Shown: positions 6,145-6,693 of the stretch, in pieces
Layout: each line of letters starts with the position of its first letter
How positions within the stretch are numbered: position 1 is the first letter of the stretch
Assembly (NCBI GenBank): GCA_927911475.1
Contig: CAKMPP010000048.1
Coordinates: 1 to 6,693, forward strand
Source: an uncultured Solobacterium sp.
Lineage (GTDB): Bacteria; Bacillota_I; Bacilli_A; Erysipelotrichales; Erysipelotrichaceae
Length of the DNA stretch: 6,693 nucleotides
Direction: 5' to 3'
Made by a program: the position numbers and the translations under genes
Notes under the pieces: model-generated
Database searches by the model: none
Seen by the model: the letters and a program-made list of their open reading frames with translations, nothing else
What the model was told of the DNA's origin: nothing

Positions 6145-6693
6145 ATGCAAGGATTAATATTAGCTGCTGGAATGGGCAGTCGATTAAAAAAACTAACTGA
6201 AAACAATACTAAATCAATGGTTGAAGTAAATGGTGTTTCTTTAATTGAAAGAATGCTACGCATTTTAGATTCAAAAAAATTATCAAGAATTATTGTGGTT
6301 ACTGGATATAAAAGTGATTTTTTCATCCAATATATAAATGGTCTAAATCTATCCACAGAAATTGTATTTATCAATAATGATATTTACGATAAAACCAATA
6401 ATATCTATTCAATGTATCTTGCTAAAGATGAAATGATTAAGGAAGATACAATAACATTAGAATCTGATCTCATCTTCAATGACGAGATGATAGATACAAT
6501 TTTAAATGATACTAGAGAGAATCTTGCGTTAGTAGCAAAGTATGAACCTTGGATGGATGGCACTTGCCTTAAGATTAATGAAAAAGAAGAAATTTTAGAT
6601 TTTATATCAGGGAAAGAGTTTAACTTTCATGATGCTGATCAATACTATAAAACAATTAATATTTATAAGTTCTCTAAGGACTTTTCAACGAAT
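6145..6693 (+). CDS. LicC/PntC-like cytidylyltransferase, cut by the right edge
   Basis: An open frame of 183 codons runs from ATG 6145 to the window edge with no stop, so the C-terminus is missing. AAGGA at 6133-6137 lies seven bases before the start and overlaps the stop of the previous gene. It is a nucleotidyltransferase fold: LILAAGMGSRLKKLT at residues 4-18 is the NTP-binding loop with R13, followed by T22-K23 and IIVVTGYKSDFF. NNIYSMYLAKD closely matches the NNIYSF-x-LA-x-D stretch of LicC, the phosphocholine cytidylyltransferase. E106-S-D108 is a candidate metal-binding acidic site. MDGT (137-140) and KTINIYKFS (169-177) look like the subgroup annotated as phosphocholine or phosphonate (PntC) cytidylyltransferases. 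The expected reaction is CTP plus a phosphate- or phosphonate-bearing small molecule giving a CMP-linked donor for decorating a surface glycan. Some PntC proteins carry a fused aminotransferase domain, which the truncation would hide. The substrate is not readable. A sugar-1-phosphate transferase is the less likely alternative. Confidence 0.8.
   Translation, partial: MQGLILAAGMGSRLKKLTENNTKSMVEVNGVSLIERMLRILDSKKLSRIIVVTGYKSDFFIQYINGLNLSTEIVFINNDIYDKTNNIYSMYLAKDEMIKEDTITLESDLIFNDEMIDTILNDTRENLALVAKYEPWMDGTCLKINEKEEILDFISGKEFNFHDADQYYKTINIYKFSKDFSTN

Noticed and set aside
6105..6374. Reverse-strand frame across the DUF1015/cytidylyltransferase junction
   Set aside because: It is antisense to the NTP-binding loop of the cytidylyltransferase and has no ribosome site or recognisable motif.
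1..6693. tRNA, rRNA, CRISPR array, insertion sequence or inverted terminal repeats
   Set aside because: I looked on both strands and found no cloverleaf-like block, regularly spaced repeats, transposase motif or paired terminal inverted repeats, including in the 4870-5090 gap.

Overview
The window is a stretch of a surface-polysaccharide (capsule or exopolysaccharide) gene cluster. All recognisable genes lie on the + strand. The base composition is low in G+C, Shine-Dalgarno sites are strong (AAGGAGG, GGAG, AAGGA), and the proteins resemble families from low-GC Bacillota. I infer a Firmicute, perhaps a gut or oral anaerobe of the Erysipelotrichia/Clostridia type, but the sequence alone does not fix the genus.

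Left part (1-4869): four tightly packed genes, separated by 9, 2 and 3 bases. In order they are a Wzy-type polysaccharide polymerase (cut by the left edge), a Wzx/TuaB-type flippase, a sulfotransferase-like enzyme with a P-loop and an RDPRD motif, and a GT4-type glycosyltransferase. Together they would transfer a sugar, possibly add sulfate, flip the repeat unit and polymerise it. Every one of the four has at least one reading-frame lesion: one or two near the left edge of wzy, one in wzx, one at a T7 run in the sulfotransferase, and three within about 80 bases in the glycosyltransferase. The protein on either side of each lesion is still well conserved, and simple repairs restore family-typical lengths of about 485, 337 and 360 residues for the last three genes. 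This means very recent decay, phase-variable tracts, or indel errors in the assembly. The sequence alone cannot separate these.

Middle (4870-5090): a 221-base gap with a weak terminator-like hairpin followed by T5, then an extended -10 promoter (TGGTATAAT) placed to start a new transcript 20-odd bases before the next gene.

Right part (5091-6693): two intact genes with good ribosome binding sites. The first is a DUF1015-family protein (ADGHHR motif, IKxHE, C-terminal PPKST). The second is a LicC/PntC-like cytidylyltransferase cut by the right edge. This pair is the most interesting content. It looks like a module that makes a phosphorylated small molecule and activates it with CMP, probably to decorate the polysaccharide. 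The link between DUF1015 and serine phosphate is inference. The rows sampled here are more AT-rich than those on the left, so the two halves may have different histories.
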